Origin: Microcaldota archaeon
GTDB lineage: Archaea; Micrarchaeota; Micrarchaeia; Micrarchaeales; CABMGC01
Reading direction: 5' to 3'
DNA: 64,000 nucleotides
Assembly (NCBI GenBank): GCA_021852055.1
Contig: JAJZOD010000012.1
Coordinates: 3,931 to 67,930, forward strand
A model generated the notes under the pieces. It made no database searches. It saw only the letters and a list, made by a program, of their open reading frames with translations, and had not been told where the DNA came from. Below, piece after piece: positions 63,453 to 64,000 of this stretch (the stretch's first letter is position 1; each line of letters starts with the position of its first letter). Made by a program: the position numbers and the translations under genes.

Positions 63453-64000
63453 ATGCCAGAAAAAGCACTTGTATTGGTAAAACCTGACGGAGTCAAACGC
63501 GCACTGATAGGCCGAGTAATCACAAAATTTGAGGAAGCAGGGCTGAAGGTCGTTGCGATAAAGATGCTCAAGCCAACGGCAGAGCTCACTGGCGAGCACT
63601 ATGCGGCAGATGATGCGTGGCTCAAGAGCGTAGGCGAGAAGAACATAAAGTCTAACATTGAAAAAGGCATAAAGGTAAAGGAAACGGCCATGGAGATAGG
63701 CAATAGGGTGCGCAAGCTGCTAATGAGCTCAATATCCGATGAACCTATAGTCGCCATTGTAATAGAGGGCAACGCTGCTAACGAGGTTGCAAGAAAGCTT
63801 GCAGGCGCCACAGAGCCGAGAAAAGCCGATGCATCAAGCATACGCGGCGCCTTCGGATGCGACTCTTATGAATCAGCCGACCTGGGCACCAGGCCGCTTC
63901 GCAATGTTGTCCACGTATCCGAGAGCAAAGAAGCTGCAGAACGTGAGATAAAAATATGGTTCAAGAAGAACGAGATACTTGATTACAAGCGCGCGGACCA
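63453..64000 (+). CDS. ndk: Nucleoside diphosphate kinase (3' end outside window)
   Basis: It transfers phosphate between NTPs and NDPs through a phospho-His. The start MPEKALVLVKPDGVKR is canonical. The catalytic His lies in RNVVHVSESKEAAEREI, and IRGAFGCD is the usual loop before it. An insertion of about 35 residues (WLKSVGEKNIKSNIEKG and following) is seen near residue 56, as in several archaeal Ndk proteins. 182 codons are visible and no stop is reached. Confidence 0.93.
   Translation, partial: MPEKALVLVKPDGVKRALIGRVITKFEEAGLKVVAIKMLKPTAELTGEHYAADDAWLKSVGEKNIKSNIEKGIKVKETAMEIGNRVRKLLMSSISDEPIVAIVIEGNAANEVARKLAGATEPRKADASSIRGAFGCDSYESADLGTRPLRNVVHVSESKEAAEREIKIWFKKNEILDYKRAD

Noticed and set aside
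1-64000. CRISPR array
   Set aside because: No series of short identical repeats with regular unique spacers; the repeats found are coding (propellers) or short A-rich runs.

Overview
The window looks like a chromosome segment of an uncultivated archaeon, most likely a DPANN Micrarchaeota (ARMAN-type) cell; the lineage is my inference. The archaeal assignment is firm. The window has archaeal DnaG, aIF5B, an Nre-family protein, Hjc, a DUF373 membrane protein, STT3/AglB and S-layer domains, tRNA introns at position 37/38, and TATA boxes about 25 nt upstream of many ATGs. Several genes carry a compact Shine-Dalgarno core GTGAT exactly 3 nt before the ATG.

Layout. 1-16.8 kb is dominated by the cell surface: a beta-propeller/Ig-like membrane protein cut by the window edge, a zinc-ribbon membrane protein, the oligosaccharyltransferase STT3, a 984-aa beta-propeller repeat protein, a sugar nucleotidyltransferase, the S-layer protein with nested inverted repeats upstream and a hairpin/T-tract downstream, a tyrosine-rich lipoprotein-like protein, and two membrane proteins sharing a four-cysteine domain. 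16.8-31 kb is mostly information processing and housekeeping: YgjP-like metallopeptidase, Hjc, a small TOPRIM protein, DnaG, VIT1/CCC1 transporter, PLD-like protein, peroxiredoxin, M1 aminopeptidase with an XPD-like helicase, Rieske protein, YbjQ protein, then a GT2 enzyme and a GlcNAc-1-P transferase. 30.6-33.2 kb is guaB-guaA. 34-40 kb has an intron-containing tRNA-Trp, a three-gene ABC export operon, a SpeD-like protein and a pilin-like LamG protein.

40.4-53.5 kb is the most rearranged part: tnpB and PIN-domain remnants, a truncated histidine-kinase ATPase domain, a broken small gene, a UvrD-RecB fusion, a SET-domain protein, and tRNA-Ser(UGA), out of which reads a truncated tyrosine-recombinase frame, followed by a retropepsin-like protease/DUF5678 pair. 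53.6-64 kb holds argF-arcC, a K+ channel, a homocitrate/isopropylmalate synthase-family enzyme, further surface proteins, aIF5B and the start of ndk.

How the genes fit together: a nucleotidyltransferase, a polyprenyl-P GlcNAc-1-P transferase, a membrane GT2 and STT3 could build and transfer an N-glycan to the S-layer and other sequon-rich surface proteins here. ArgF plus carbamate kinase could make ATP from citrulline. GuaB and GuaA carry IMP to GMP. I found no complete new defence or mobile system. The best leads are the SSV-like integrase remnant at tRNA-Ser with its retropepsin/DUF5678 neighbours, the altered STT3 catalytic motif, the SpeD-like enzyme with an Asp-Ser cleavage site, and the box-C-like motifs in the tRNA introns.
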